From Tepidiphilus succinatimandens (lineage in GTDB: Bacteria; Pseudomonadota; Gammaproteobacteria; Burkholderiales; Rhodocyclaceae): a stretch of 64,000 bases of DNA. Below are positions 9,207-17,442 of this stretch, in pieces. The stretch spans positions 50,828 to 114,827 of the forward strand of contig NZ_SBIK01000007.1 of the NCBI RefSeq assembly GCF_006503695.1, given 5' to 3'. The position numbers were made by a program, and so were the translations under genes. The stretch's first letter is position 1. Every line of letters starts with the position of its first letter. The notes beneath the pieces were generated by a model. It was not told the DNA's origin. It saw nothing but the letters and a program-made list of their open reading frames with translations, and searched no databases.

Positions 9207-9238
9207 GCCCCGCCGTCGTTTTCTTTTTTCGGCGGGGC
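9207..9238 (-). promoter_or_regulatory. Stem-loop in the leader of the acid-uptake operon
   Basis: Perfect 9-bp inverted repeat (GCCCCGCCG at 9207-9215 and CGGCGGGGC at 9230-9238) enclosing a 14-nt loop that is almost pure T on the plus strand, hence A-rich on the minus-strand transcript. It lies 30 nt upstream of the synthetase start codon. It could be a leader hairpin affecting mRNA stability or initiation. There is no U-tract in the transcribed direction, so it is not a standard intrinsic terminator. The role is inferred. Confidence 0.4.
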
Positions 9239-9365
9239 CGTCTCCCTCCACGCGACGGCTGCATTGTGCCGGCGAAGTCTTGCAAGGGTTTGTCAAAAAC
9301 GTAACGCGAATGTAACGGCGAGCGCCCGCGGATCCCCTCACACGCGAGATAGCTTTTTTGCACTT

Positions 9366-9384
9366 GATACTGATTATCGTTTAC
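9366..9384 (+). promoter_or_regulatory. Fur box upstream of tonB
   Basis: The 19-mer starting GATACTGATTATCG agrees with the Fur consensus (GATAATGATAATCATTATC) at 14 of 19 positions by direct comparison. It sits in an AT-rich island 38-56 nt upstream of the tonB start, just where a promoter should be. This supports iron-repressed expression of tonB-exbB-exbD and probably of the receptor and piuC downstream. Confidence 0.7.
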
Positions 9385-9421
9385 TATATCATTTGCAAAG
9401 AAACGTCTCACGAACCGAGCC

Positions 9422-10141
9422 ATGACCCAAGAACCTCGCCGCGTCCTTCCGCCCTGGGCGATCCTCGCCGCCCTCTCGCTGCACGGCGCGGTCCTCTACG
9501 CCGGGGCACGCGCCCTGCCTGAAGTGCAGACGCCTCCTGTCGCCCCGAGCATGACGATCGCCTGGGTCGTTCCGGCACCGGATCCCGCTCCTGCGGCAAC
9601 GGCGGCCCCCGCCGTCGAACCTGCGCCGGCCACCGGGCCCTCGCCGACCCCGCCCAAGGCGAAAGCCCCCGCACGCACGACGGCCAAGCCCCGTACTCCT
9701 GCCAGATCCAGCCCGCCGCCGACGCAAGCGGTGACTGCGGCCGCAACCTCGTCCGTCGCGGCAAACGAGGCCGGAGGCGACCCTGCACCCCCTGCGGACA
9801 CGGCACCGGCCGCCCCCGTGCGCGGCAATACTGGAAGCACGGAAGCCGCGCCCTTCACCGAACCGCGCTTCGACGCCGCCTATCTCGCCAATCCGCGCCC
9901 CTCCTACCCCCCGGTATCGCGCCAGCTCGGCGAGCAGGGCAAAGTGATCCTGCGCGTACTGGTCGGCGCCGACGGGTCGCCACGCCGCGTCGAACTGGAG
10001 CGCTCTTCCGGCTACCACCGGCTCGACCGGGCCGCGCGCGAGGCCGTCGAGCGCTGGAGATTCGTCCCCGCGCGCCGCGGCGACACCCCGGTCGAAGCCA
10101 CCGTGCTCGTCCCCATCGCTTTCTCCCTTTCTTCATCCTGA
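9422..10141 (+). CDS. tonB: TonB energy transducer
   Basis: TonB-family protein of 239 residues that transmits proton-motive force from ExbBD to outer-membrane receptors. One N-terminal membrane anchor (WAILAALSLHGAVLYAGA, about residues 12-29) is followed by a long Pro/Ala-rich periplasmic spacer (about 35-140) and a C-terminal TonB domain from PRPSYPPVSRQLGEQGKVILR onward, with RAAREAVERWRFVPARR near residue 210. It is the first gene of the iron module, 20 nt ahead of exbB and behind a Fur box. The spacer is unusually Ala/Pro rich and lacks the regular EP/KP repeats of the enterobacterial protein. Confidence 0.93.
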   Translation: MTQEPRRVLPPWAILAALSLHGAVLYAGARALPEVQTPPVAPSMTIAWVVPAPDPAPAATAAPAVEPAPATGPSPTPPKAKAPARTTAKPRTPARSSPPPTQAVTAAATSSVAANEAGGDPAPPADTAPAAPVRGNTGSTEAAPFTEPRFDAAYLANPRPSYPPVSRQLGEQGKVILRVLVGADGSPRRVELERSSGYHRLDRAAREAVERWRFVPARRGDTPVEATVLVPIAFSLSSS

Positions 10142-10160
10142 CCCTTGCGGAGCCTCACCC

Positions 10161-10928
10161 ATGAACGAATCCCTACTGCATTTCTTCGCCCAAGGCGACG
10201 GCGTGAGCCGCTTCATCTTCTTGCTGCTCGCGCTGCTCTCCGTGCTGAGCTGGGCCGTGATCCTTGCCAAGACGGCGCTGCATCTGCGCCTGTCGCGGCG
10301 CGCCGCCCAGTTTCTGCGCCGATTCTGGAACGCGGGCGACCTGGCCGAGATTGCGCGCGACCTGCGGGAACACGGCGCGATCGACCCGGCCTCGCACCTC
10401 GTGCATCACGGCCTCGAGGTGCTCGAACGCCTCGAGCGGGCCGGCGAAAACGCCGCGGCGCGCCCCGGGCCGCTCGGGGAGCGCGGCGAGCCTCAGGAGC
10501 TCCTCACCCGGGCGCTGCGCCGCGCCATCGACGAAGCCCGCGCCCGCGACGAGGCCGGCATGACGCTGCTCGGCACCACCGCTTCCAGCGCCCCCTTCAT
10601 CGGGCTCTTCGGCACCGTCTGGGGCATCTATCACGCCCTGCAGGCGATCGCCGCCAGCGGCAGCGCCTCGCTCGACAAGGTGGCCGGCCCCATCGGCGAA
10701 GCCCTGGTGATGACCGGATTCGGTCTGGCCACCGCGATTCCGGCCGCGATCGCCTACAACGCCTTCAGCCGCATCCAGCGTCGCCGCGCGCAGGAGCTGG
10801 AAGCCTTCGCCTACGACGTCTACACCTTCCTCGTCACCGGCATCAAGCGCCCAGCGACCCGGCCCGAGCCCGCCGTCGTCGCGCTCGATGCCGATGCCCC
10901 CCGCCCCGCCCGCAAGACCGCCTCCTGA
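10161..10928 (+). CDS. exbB: Biopolymer transport protein ExbB (MotA/TolQ/ExbB family)
   Basis: Inner-membrane proton-channel subunit of 255 residues. Three hydrophobic segments are seen: FIFLLLALLSVLSWAVILAK (about 14-33), TTASSAPFIGLFGTVWGIYHAL (about 136-157) and GEALVMTGFGLATAIPAAIAYNAF (about 178-200). The second and third are the family signature and carry the conserved threonines lining the channel. It is 20 nt after tonB and 12 nt before exbD. It has an acidic/basic cytoplasmic loop and a soluble tail, as usual. It works with ExbD and TonB. Confidence 0.94.
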   Translation: MNESLLHFFAQGDGVSRFIFLLLALLSVLSWAVILAKTALHLRLSRRAAQFLRRFWNAGDLAEIARDLREHGAIDPASHLVHHGLEVLERLERAGENAAARPGPLGERGEPQELLTRALRRAIDEARARDEAGMTLLGTTASSAPFIGLFGTVWGIYHALQAIAASGSASLDKVAGPIGEALVMTGFGLATAIPAAIAYNAFSRIQRRRAQELEAFAYDVYTFLVTGIKRPATRPEPAVVALDADAPRPARKTAS

Positions 10929-10940
10929 CGGAGAACCCCC

Positions 10941-11363
10941 ATGGCCTTCGCCCGACTCGACAGCACCGGCGACACCGAACCGATCAACGAGATCAACATG
11001 GTGCCCTTCATCGACGTGATGCTGGTGCTGCTCATCATCTTCATCGTCACCGCGCCCTTGATGACCCACGCGGTGAAAGTCGACCTTCCCCAGGCGAGCA
11101 GCGCCCCCGACACGAAACGCGACGAGGAGCGCCTGCGCCTGCGGCTCGCCGCCGACGGCCAGACCCTGCACTGGAACGACGAGGCGATCGACTGGACGGC
11201 TCTGGAAGCGCGCCTCGCCGAGCTCACACCCCAAACCACCCTGGAGCTGCAGGCCGACCGTGCCACCCCCTACGAGGCGCTCGCCCGCCTGATGGCCGCC
11301 GCCTCGCGCCACGGCCTGGCGAAGATCGCCTTCGTGACGCTGCCCGGCGAACCCGCTCCCTGA
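10941..11363 (+). CDS. exbD: Biopolymer transport protein ExbD
   Basis: Single-span inner-membrane protein of 140 residues. The segment EINMVPFIDVMLVLLIIFIVTAPLM (from about residue 17) carries the conserved proton-binding aspartate in FIDVMLVLL. The periplasmic domain ends in the usual ExbD beta-alpha pattern (TLELQADRATPYEALARLMA). GGAGAACCCC precedes the start codon. It is 12 nt after exbB and 38 nt before the receptor gene, so tonB-exbB-exbD-receptor form one unit. Confidence 0.94.
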   Translation: MAFARLDSTGDTEPINEINMVPFIDVMLVLLIIFIVTAPLMTHAVKVDLPQASSAPDTKRDEERLRLRLAADGQTLHWNDEAIDWTALEARLAELTPQTTLELQADRATPYEALARLMAAASRHGLAKIAFVTLPGEPAP

Positions 11364-11401
11364 AAAACGACGCTTTTCCCCAACCCCAAGGAGTTTTTTC
11401 G

Positions 11402-13594
11402 ATGTCGACCGTCCCTCCGCACGAACCCCAGCCGCGAGCGGAAAACGCCGCGCCTCTTCGCCCCAAGGTGCTGCCGCTGGGCGCAGCGATGCTGATCGGC
11501 CTGGGCGCGGCGCAGCCGGCGCTCGCGCAAAGCGCCGAGACGGGCGCTGCCGACGCCCAGGTGCTGCCCACCGTCACCGTCACCGATGAGGCCCCTACCG
11601 CAACGCAGGGCTACCTCAAGCACACCACCCGCGTGGGCAAGACGCTGCAGGACCCGCACGAGATCCCGCAGGCGATCACCATCCTCACCCAGGACCTGCT
11701 CGAAGACCAGCAGGTAGGCTCCTTGCGCGAAGCCCTGCGCAACGTCTCGGGGCTCACCTTCAACGCCGCCGAGGGGGGCCGCTCCGGCGACAACATGATG
11801 CTGCGCGGCTTCTACACCTTCGGCGACATGTACCTCGACGGCATCCGCGACACCGCCCAATACAACCGCGAGACCTTCAACCTCGAAAGCGTGGAAGTGC
11901 TGCGCGGCTCGGCGGCCATGCTCTACGGCCGCGGCCAGGCAGGCGGGATCATCAACCAGGTAAGCAAGGCGCCTCTACCCGCCGACAAATACAAGCTCAC
12001 CGGCTCCTTTGGCAGTGAAGACTATCGCGAGGGCACGGCCGATCTCAACAAAACCCTGGGAGAGAACTCGGCGCTGCGCGTGAACCTCATGAAGCGCACC
12101 GAGGAGAGCTGGCGTGAGAACCCCGCCAACGGCGCCGAACCCGAGATCGACCGCCAGGGCGCGGCCCTGAGTTTCGTCCACGGCATGGGCACGCGCGACG
12201 AAGTACAGCTCAACTACTACTATCTGCAGACCCGCGACAATCCCGACTACGGCGTGCCCTTCGACTCCACGACCAAGCGGCCGCTCAAACGCTACGGCAC
12301 TTCCGCCTTCTGGGGCACCGACGACACGTTCGATGACTCCGACACGCACATCGCCACCGCCACCTACACCCACCGCTTCCAGCCCGGGACCGAGTGGCGC
12401 ACCGTGCTGCGCTTTGCCGACTACGACCGCAGCTACTGGGCGCTCGCCCCTTCAGGCAGAGCCGCGCCCTCGGCCGACGGCTCGAGCGGCAGCGCGAAAA
12501 CGCGCAACACCGACTATCGGACCGTGGCGCTGCAATCCGACCTCACCCATGCCCTCACGCTCGCCGGCATGCGCCACGAGCTGCTCGCCGGCTTCGAATA
12601 CCTCAACGAAGACAGCCACCGCCGCTCGCTGCGCAATCTCGCCGCCCCGGGGGCGCCGGCCTTCTATCGCCCCGGCATCGAGGATCCCAAGGCGAGCGCC
12701 ACCGATTTCACCGGCGACAGCTACGCGCTGCTCGCCCAGGACACCATCGAATTCCTGCCCGGCTGGAAACTCACCCTGGGCGCACGCCGCGACGAGATCT
12801 CCGCCGACTACAGCAACGTCAATTCCCCCAGCCTCGACTACGGCGAGAACAGCTACCGGGCGGGCCTGTCGTGGCTGCCCACCGCCAACCAGCACTACTA
12901 TCTCTCGTGGTCCGACAGCTTCAGCCCCACCGCCGACCTCTACCAGCTCTCCGGCGGCGAATATCCGGCCGAGCGCAGCGACGTGGTCGAGCTCGGGGCC
13001 AAGTGGATGCTCTTCGAAGGCGATCTCTCGCTGCGCGCCGCGCTCTTTCGCGCCACCAAGGATTGGGAGCGCAACACCGATCTCGAGACCACCGGCGCCA
13101 TCCTCACCCGCAAGCGCCGCACCGACGGGCTGGAGCTCGAAGCCGCCGGCCGCATCACCGAGCGCTGGGAAGTCTTCGCCGGCCTGGCCCTGATGGACGC
13201 CGAAATCCTCAAAGTGGCCCCCGGCGCCGACCCGCGCCTCAAGGGGCAGCAGCCGCGCAACACGCCAGACTACACCTTCAACCTGTGGACCACCTACCGC
13301 TTCATGCCAAGCTGGAAAGCCGGCCTGGGCGCCGAGACCAAAGGCGAGCGCTATGGCTATAACCCCAGGGCCGCCAACGGACCCTTCGTAAACGGCAAGT
13401 TCTCGCCCAACGTCGCCCCCTCCTACACCCGCTGGGACGCCATGCTCGCCTACGAGCAACCCTCCTACACGGTACGCATGAACGTGCGCAACCTCTTCGA
13501 CAAGGTCTATTATGATTCCCTCTACGAAAACGGCAGCTTGGTCGTTCCCGGCACCGACCGGGCGGTGATCCTCACTGCCGAGTTCAAGTTCTGA
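11402..13594 (+). CDS. TonB-dependent siderophore receptor (Fiu/PiuA-like)
   Basis: Outer-membrane receptor of 730 residues. A signal peptide ends near AQPALAQS (about residue 41), followed by the TonB box TVTVTDEAP, a plug domain (VGKTLQDPHEIPQAITILTQ, LRNVSGLTFNAAEGGRSGDN, LRGSAAMLYGRGQAGGIINQ) and a beta-barrel ending RAVILTAEFKF with the terminal phenylalanine used for barrel insertion. I chose ATG 11402, with AAGGAG 8 nt upstream; the frame is open far upstream within exbB/exbD but not protein-like. Its neighbour piuC is the usual companion of Fiu/PiuA-type receptors for catecholate siderophores or their breakdown products. The true ligand is not known. Confidence 0.9.
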   Translation: MSTVPPHEPQPRAENAAPLRPKVLPLGAAMLIGLGAAQPALAQSAETGAADAQVLPTVTVTDEAPTATQGYLKHTTRVGKTLQDPHEIPQAITILTQDLLEDQQVGSLREALRNVSGLTFNAAEGGRSGDNMMLRGFYTFGDMYLDGIRDTAQYNRETFNLESVEVLRGSAAMLYGRGQAGGIINQVSKAPLPADKYKLTGSFGSEDYREGTADLNKTLGENSALRVNLMKRTEESWRENPANGAEPEIDRQGAALSFVHGMGTRDEVQLNYYYLQTRDNPDYGVPFDSTTKRPLKRYGTSAFWGTDDTFDDSDTHIATATYTHRFQPGTEWRTVLRFADYDRSYWALAPSGRAAPSADGSSGSAKTRNTDYRTVALQSDLTHALTLAGMRHELLAGFEYLNEDSHRRSLRNLAAPGAPAFYRPGIEDPKASATDFTGDSYALLAQDTIEFLPGWKLTLGARRDEISADYSNVNSPSLDYGENSYRAGLSWLPTANQHYYLSWSDSFSPTADLYQLSGGEYPAERSDVVELGAKWMLFEGDLSLRAALFRATKDWERNTDLETTGAILTRKRRTDGLELEAAGRITERWEVFAGLALMDAEILKVAPGADPRLKGQQPRNTPDYTFNLWTTYRFMPSWKAGLGAETKGERYGYNPRAANGPFVNGKFSPNVAPSYTRWDAMLAYEQPSYTVRMNVRNLFDKVYYDSLYENGSLVVPGTDRAVILTAEFKF

Positions 13595-13600
13595 GCTTTC

Positions 13601-13621
13601 GGCGGGGCGCGAAGCCCCGCC
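13601..13621 (+). terminator. GC-rich stem-loop between receptor and piuC
   Basis: Perfect 8-bp inverted repeat GGCGGGGC/GCCCCGCC with a 5-nt loop (GCGAA), 7 nt after the receptor stop codon and 17 nt before piuC. No run of T follows. It may be an mRNA-processing or attenuation hairpin that lowers piuC expression relative to the receptor, rather than a full terminator. Confidence 0.45.
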
Positions 13622-13637
13622 TCTCACGGAAGACGCT

Positions 13638-14318
13638 ATGCTCCTGACGATCGACGAAGTCCTCTCCGCCGCGGAAGTGGAACAGGCCCGCACGCTGCTC
13701 GCCCAGGCACGCTGGGTCGATGGCCGCAGCACCGCCGGGCCGCTCGCGCGCGAGGTCAAGAACAACCTGCAGATCGCCGAAGACTGCCCCACCCTCGCCC
13801 CCTTGCGCCAGCTGGTGCTGCAGGCGCTCGAGCGCGAGCCGCTCGTTTTTTCGGCCGTCCTGCCGCGCGACATCTTCCCGCCGCAGTTCAACCGCTACCG
13901 CGCCATCGGCGAGGGTGAGCACTACGGGCCGCACGTCGATGCCGCCATCCGGCTGGTGGGCGAGCGCAAACTGCGTACCGACGTCTCGGCCACCCTCTTT
14001 TTCAGCGCCCCGGAAGAATACGACGGCGGCGAGCTCGTGATCCACGACCTCTTCGGCACACAGCGCGTCAAGGGCAAGGCCGGTTCCATCGTCATCTACC
14101 CCGCCAGTTCGCTGCACGAGGTCACGCCGGTCACCCGGGGCGAGCGGCTCGCCTCCTTCATGTGGTTCCAGAGCCTGGTGCCCGACCCGGTCGAACGACG
14201 CCTGCTCTTCGAACTCGACATGGCCACCCTGACGCTGCGCAGCGAACACGGGGAGGGCGCGCTCGCCGCGCGCTTCTCCACGATCTACCACAACCTGCTG
14301 CGACGCTGGAGCGTCTAG
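13638..14318 (+). CDS. piuC: Fe(II)/2-oxoglutarate PKHD-type hydroxylase PiuC
   Basis: 226-residue dioxygenase of the PKHD/YbiX family. The iron-binding facial triad is visible as HVDAAI (about residues 97-102: His and Asp) and the distal His in SSLHEVTPVTRGERLASFMW, whose Arg binds 2-oxoglutarate. The N-terminus MLLTIDEVLSAAEV and the C-terminal TIYHNLLRRW are family hallmarks. It follows a TonB-dependent receptor gene, as in pseudomonads and E. coli (fiu-ybiX), and is followed after 2 nt by an FMN oxidase gene. Known role: accessory to iron/siderophore uptake; the hydroxylated substrate is unknown. Confidence 0.92.
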   Translation: MLLTIDEVLSAAEVEQARTLLAQARWVDGRSTAGPLAREVKNNLQIAEDCPTLAPLRQLVLQALEREPLVFSAVLPRDIFPPQFNRYRAIGEGEHYGPHVDAAIRLVGERKLRTDVSATLFFSAPEEYDGGELVIHDLFGTQRVKGKAGSIVIYPASSLHEVTPVTRGERLASFMWFQSLVPDPVERRLLFELDMATLTLRSEHGEGALAARFSTIYHNLLRRWSV

Positions 14319-14320
14319 CC

Positions 14321-15340
14321 GTGTCCGACACTCCTGCGCCCGTATGCGCCGAAGACTACCTCGAACTGGCGCAGCAGCGGCTGCCGCCGGACGTCGCCGC
14401 CTACCTCTTCGGCGGGGCCGAGGCGGAACTGGCGGCGCGGCGCAACCGCGAGGCGCTCGATGCCGCCACCCTCATTCCCCGTTTCGTGCGCGACACTCCT
14501 TTTACCCCACCGGGCGGCCCGACCCTCTTCGGCCGGCGCCACGCCTCGCCGCTGCTGCTCGCGCCGATCGCCCATCAGCGCCTCTTCCATCCCGACGGCG
14601 AAGCGGCGAGCGTCCTCGCCGCGCTGGCGCAAGGCGTCACGCCCATCGTCTCCAGCCTGGCGAGCACCCCCTGGCCGCAACTGCGCCAGCTCGCCGAAGA
14701 CGAAGCACTGTGGTTCCAGATCTACTGGCAGGGCGATCGTGCCGCCACCGAGCGGCTCATCGAGCGCGCCGCGGCGCTGCGCCCCGAAGCCTGGATGATC
14801 ACCCTGGATGCGCCCATCGGAGGCTTGCGCTGGCGGCTGTGGCGCAGCGGTTTTCGCCTGCCGCCGCGGGCGGCGCCAGCCAACCTCGAAGCGCAGGCGC
14901 CGACGCAGCGCACGCACGACCTGGCGGCCCTCCTTGCGCTCGCCCCCACGCGCGACGATCTCGCCTGGCTGCGCGATCGCCTGCGGCAGCCCCTCCTGGC
15001 CAAAGGCGTATTGCACGAAGCAGACGCCGAGGCATTGGCGCGGCTGGGTTACGACGGCCTCGCCGTCTCCAACCACGGCGGACGAACTTTCGATGCCGCC
15101 CCGGCGAGTCTCACCCAGCTCGAACCGATCGCACGGGCCGTGGGAGAAAAGATGACCGTGCTTTTCGATGGCGGCGTGCGCCGCGGCAGCGACGTCGCCA
15201 AAGCCCTGGCGCAGGGCGCGTCGGCCGTGCTCGTCGGCCGCCCCTACGTGGCAGCGCTTGCCCTAGAGGGCGCGCACGGCGTCGCCCGCTGCCTGCGCTT
15301 GCTGCGCGACGAGTACGCCGCCGTCGCCGCCCTGCTGTAA
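14321..15340 (+). CDS. FMN-dependent alpha-hydroxyacid oxidase/dehydrogenase (glycolate oxidase/LldD family)
   Basis: 339-residue TIM-barrel flavoenzyme. Residues equivalent to those of spinach glycolate oxidase can be matched: Tyr in AAYLFGGAEAE, Tyr in WFQIYWQGDR, Asp in ITLDAPIGG, Lys in LLAKGVLHEAD, and His and Arg in VSNHGGRTFD, so it should be catalytic. FMN phosphate binding is at DGGVRRGSDVAKAL and VLVGRPYVAAL. I chose GTG 14321, which begins 2 nt after the piuC stop; an upstream ATG at 14162 would overlap piuC by over 150 nt. The tail overlaps the convergent deacetylase gene by 78 nt. Its position after piuC implies a link with iron acquisition; the substrate is unknown. Confidence 0.85.
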   Translation: MSDTPAPVCAEDYLELAQQRLPPDVAAYLFGGAEAELAARRNREALDAATLIPRFVRDTPFTPPGGPTLFGRRHASPLLLAPIAHQRLFHPDGEAASVLAALAQGVTPIVSSLASTPWPQLRQLAEDEALWFQIYWQGDRAATERLIERAAALRPEAWMITLDAPIGGLRWRLWRSGFRLPPRAAPANLEAQAPTQRTHDLAALLALAPTRDDLAWLRDRLRQPLLAKGVLHEADAEALARLGYDGLAVSNHGGRTFDAAPASLTQLEPIARAVGEKMTVLFDGGVRRGSDVAKALAQGASAVLVGRPYVAALALEGAHGVARCLRLLRDEYAAVAALL

Positions 15341-16078
15341 CGGCGCCAGACTGCGAAGCGCTTCACCCTTGGTGCACGGCGTTCGTTCGGCCAGCAGCGC
15401 GCGCATCGCCCGCTCCCAGAAACGGCGCGAGCGCTCGTGGCGCATATCCACCGGATGCAGCCCCAGTCGCAGCCAGGAACGGTTCGCGCTGCGCCTCAGC
15501 CAGCGCTCATTGACCGCCTGCGAGGCAAGCCGCCGCCAGCCGCTGCGGGCGCTCCACACGAGGCTCGGCGCATCGATCGGACACCACCCCTCGCCCGCGC
15601 GCCCATACACCCGCCGCGGCGAGCTGGTGTAGCGCAGGGGAAAGCCCGCGAGCGCGCGCCAGGCGCCTTCGCCCAAGAGCCAACCCGGCGCGACGAAGCC
15701 CTCCACCGGCCAGCCCAGGCACGAGAAGAGCGCGAGTCCCCGTTCGAGCCGTGCCTGGGCCTCTGATTCGGAGATCGCCGCGAATTCCCCCTCGTGGGTA
15801 AGGATGCGGCGGCGCACGAAATCGGCCAGACCACGGCAGGGCAACTCGTCGGCGTGGAAATAGCCGTGCAGCACCGCCTCGCCGCCGCGGGCCAGTTCCC
15901 GCTCGATCGCCGCGCAAAAACGGGGATCGCGGTCGAACGTCCCTTGCCCGTGGTAGTCGGGTACCACCAAGAGCGTCAATGGCACGCCCAGCGCCGCTGC
16001 GCGCGCGGCAAAGTCGGCATAAAGCGGCCAGGTGGCCGGGGCCACGTCGTGCAGCACCACGGAAAAGAGCGCCTTCAT
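15263..16078 (-). CDS. Polysaccharide deacetylase-like protein (DUF2334 type)
   Basis: 271-residue protein starting MKALFSVVLHDVAPATWPLY. The HD near the N-terminus and the later HGYFHADE (about residue 77) resemble the metal-binding motifs of NodB-fold deacetylases in the DUF2334 group; LLVVPDYHGQG is the strand between them. The start ATG overlaps the stop of the glycosyltransferase gene (ATGA), so the two are translationally coupled. The end overlaps the oxidase gene tail by 78 nt. I infer a role in editing a surface glycan or glycolipid made with the partner transferase; substrate and location are unknown, and no signal peptide is evident. Confidence 0.72.
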   Translation of the reverse strand: MKALFSVVLHDVAPATWPLYADFAARAAALGVPLTLLVVPDYHGQGTFDRDPRFCAAIERELARGGEAVLHGYFHADELPCRGLADFVRRRILTHEGEFAAISESEAQARLERGLALFSCLGWPVEGFVAPGWLLGEGAWRALAGFPLRYTSSPRRVYGRAGEGWCPIDAPSLVWSARSGWRRLASQAVNERWLRRSANRSWLRLGLHPVDMRHERSRRFWERAMRALLAERTPCTKGEALRSLAPLQQGGDGGVLVAQQAQAAGDAVRAL

Positions 16079-17226
16079 CGCCCCCCCTGCCAGGCATCGG
16101 CCACTTCTGCATCCACCGGCACCGGCAGCAATGCAGGCACCCCGCACAAGGCGCGGTAATGCTCCAGCAGTCCGGGAAGCACCGCCGGCCAGGCGTAGCG
16201 GCGTTCCACCCAGGCGCGCGCCTGCCGCCCGGCCTCTTCGAGATCGACTTCGCGCACGAAGTCGCGTACCGTCTGTGCAAAGACCGTCGCATCCAGGCTC
16301 GGCGCGATCCGGCCAGCCTCGGGCGGCACCAGTTCGGATACGGCCCCGCCGGCTACGCCGACCACGGGGATGCCGCTTGCCATCGCCTCGAGCACCACCA
16401 GACCGAAAGTCTCCTGATTGCCGGCGTGCACCAGCAGATCGGCGCTGGCGAGGATGCGGGCGACGTCCTCACGGCCGACGAAGCGATCGACCACGGTCAC
16501 GTTTTCCGGTACCCGGTGCGGCATGGCGCTGCCCACGAGCAGCAGGTGGAAGTCCTCGCCCAAGAGCCGCGTCGCCGCGAGCAGCACGTCGAGATTCTTC
16601 TCGCGCGCACCACGGCCGGCGAAGACCATGAGGCAGCGCGCCTGGGGAATGCCCAGTTCGGCACGCAGAGCGGGATCGCGCCGCGCCGGCGAAAAAATCT
16701 GCGTATCCACCCCCAAGGGCTGGGCGATCGCCCCCTCCACGCCGAGCGCCGCCAGATGTTCCACCATGGTGCGGCTGGGCGTGAGCACCCGGTCGAAACG
16801 CCGGTAGAGCTTGCGCACGTAGGCGGCCGCCGCCAAACCCCAGGCGCGGCCGAAGCGCCGCTCGACGAGGCGTGGCAAATCCGAATGGTAGAAACCGATC
16901 ACCGGCACCCCCAGCCGCTCGCCGGCCGACAGCGCCGCCCAGGCGGGAACGTAAGGGTCTCCCGCCTCGATCACGTCGGGCGAAAGCGCCACGAGCCGCT
17001 CTTCCCACGGTCCGGGGCGCAAGGGGAAGCGGTAGCCGGTGGAAAAAGGAATGGGCCAGGCCGAGATCGTCTCGCAGCCGGGTGCGGAGCGATCTTCGGC
17101 CCCAGGAACCACCAAGGTGTGCCGCACCCCTTCGATGGCGGAAAGAAAGCGCCGCTTCGATTCCAGATACGTCCGAACGCCTCCGCTCGATTCCGAGTAG
17201 AACAACGTGACATCGGCAAGATGCAT
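16075..17226 (-). CDS. Glycosyltransferase family 4 (GT-B fold)
   Basis: 383-residue GT4-type transferase. ESSGGVRTYLESKRRFL near the N-terminus is the acceptor-side glycine-rich loop, GVDTQIFSPARRDPALR marks the start of the nucleotide-sugar domain, VFAGRGAREKNLDVLLAATR is the donor-binding strand and QETFGLVVLEAMASGIPVVG carries the EX7E motif. ATG 17226 (MHLADVTLFY) is preferred over a TTG at 17241. It is coupled by ATGA overlap to the deacetylase gene downstream and diverges from the SYLF gene. The sugar donor and acceptor are not deducible. Confidence 0.82.
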   Translation of the reverse strand: MHLADVTLFYSESSGGVRTYLESKRRFLSAIEGVRHTLVVPGAEDRSAPGCETISAWPIPFSTGYRFPLRPGPWEERLVALSPDVIEAGDPYVPAWAALSAGERLGVPVIGFYHSDLPRLVERRFGRAWGLAAAAYVRKLYRRFDRVLTPSRTMVEHLAALGVEGAIAQPLGVDTQIFSPARRDPALRAELGIPQARCLMVFAGRGAREKNLDVLLAATRLLGEDFHLLLVGSAMPHRVPENVTVVDRFVGREDVARILASADLLVHAGNQETFGLVVLEAMASGIPVVGVAGGAVSELVPPEAGRIAPSLDATVFAQTVRDFVREVDLEEAGRQARAWVERRYAWPAVLPGLLEHYRALCGVPALLPVPVDAEVADAWQGGR

Positions 17227-17442
17227 GAACTGTCCGGTCAAGAGAAAATTGCCGCAAGTGTAACGCCGACTTGCCCCTGGACGCCACCCCCGCCCAAGCG
17301 AGACCCCCTCATGTCATCTTTCTTGCACGGACATGGGAGCCACCCTGCAACATTTCGTCTCGTTTTCGTTCTGGCAGGCCATTCTTCCATATCCTAAGCT
17401 GAGGGGCGTGCACACTTTGTTCATTCCCTGGAGGGAAAAACG

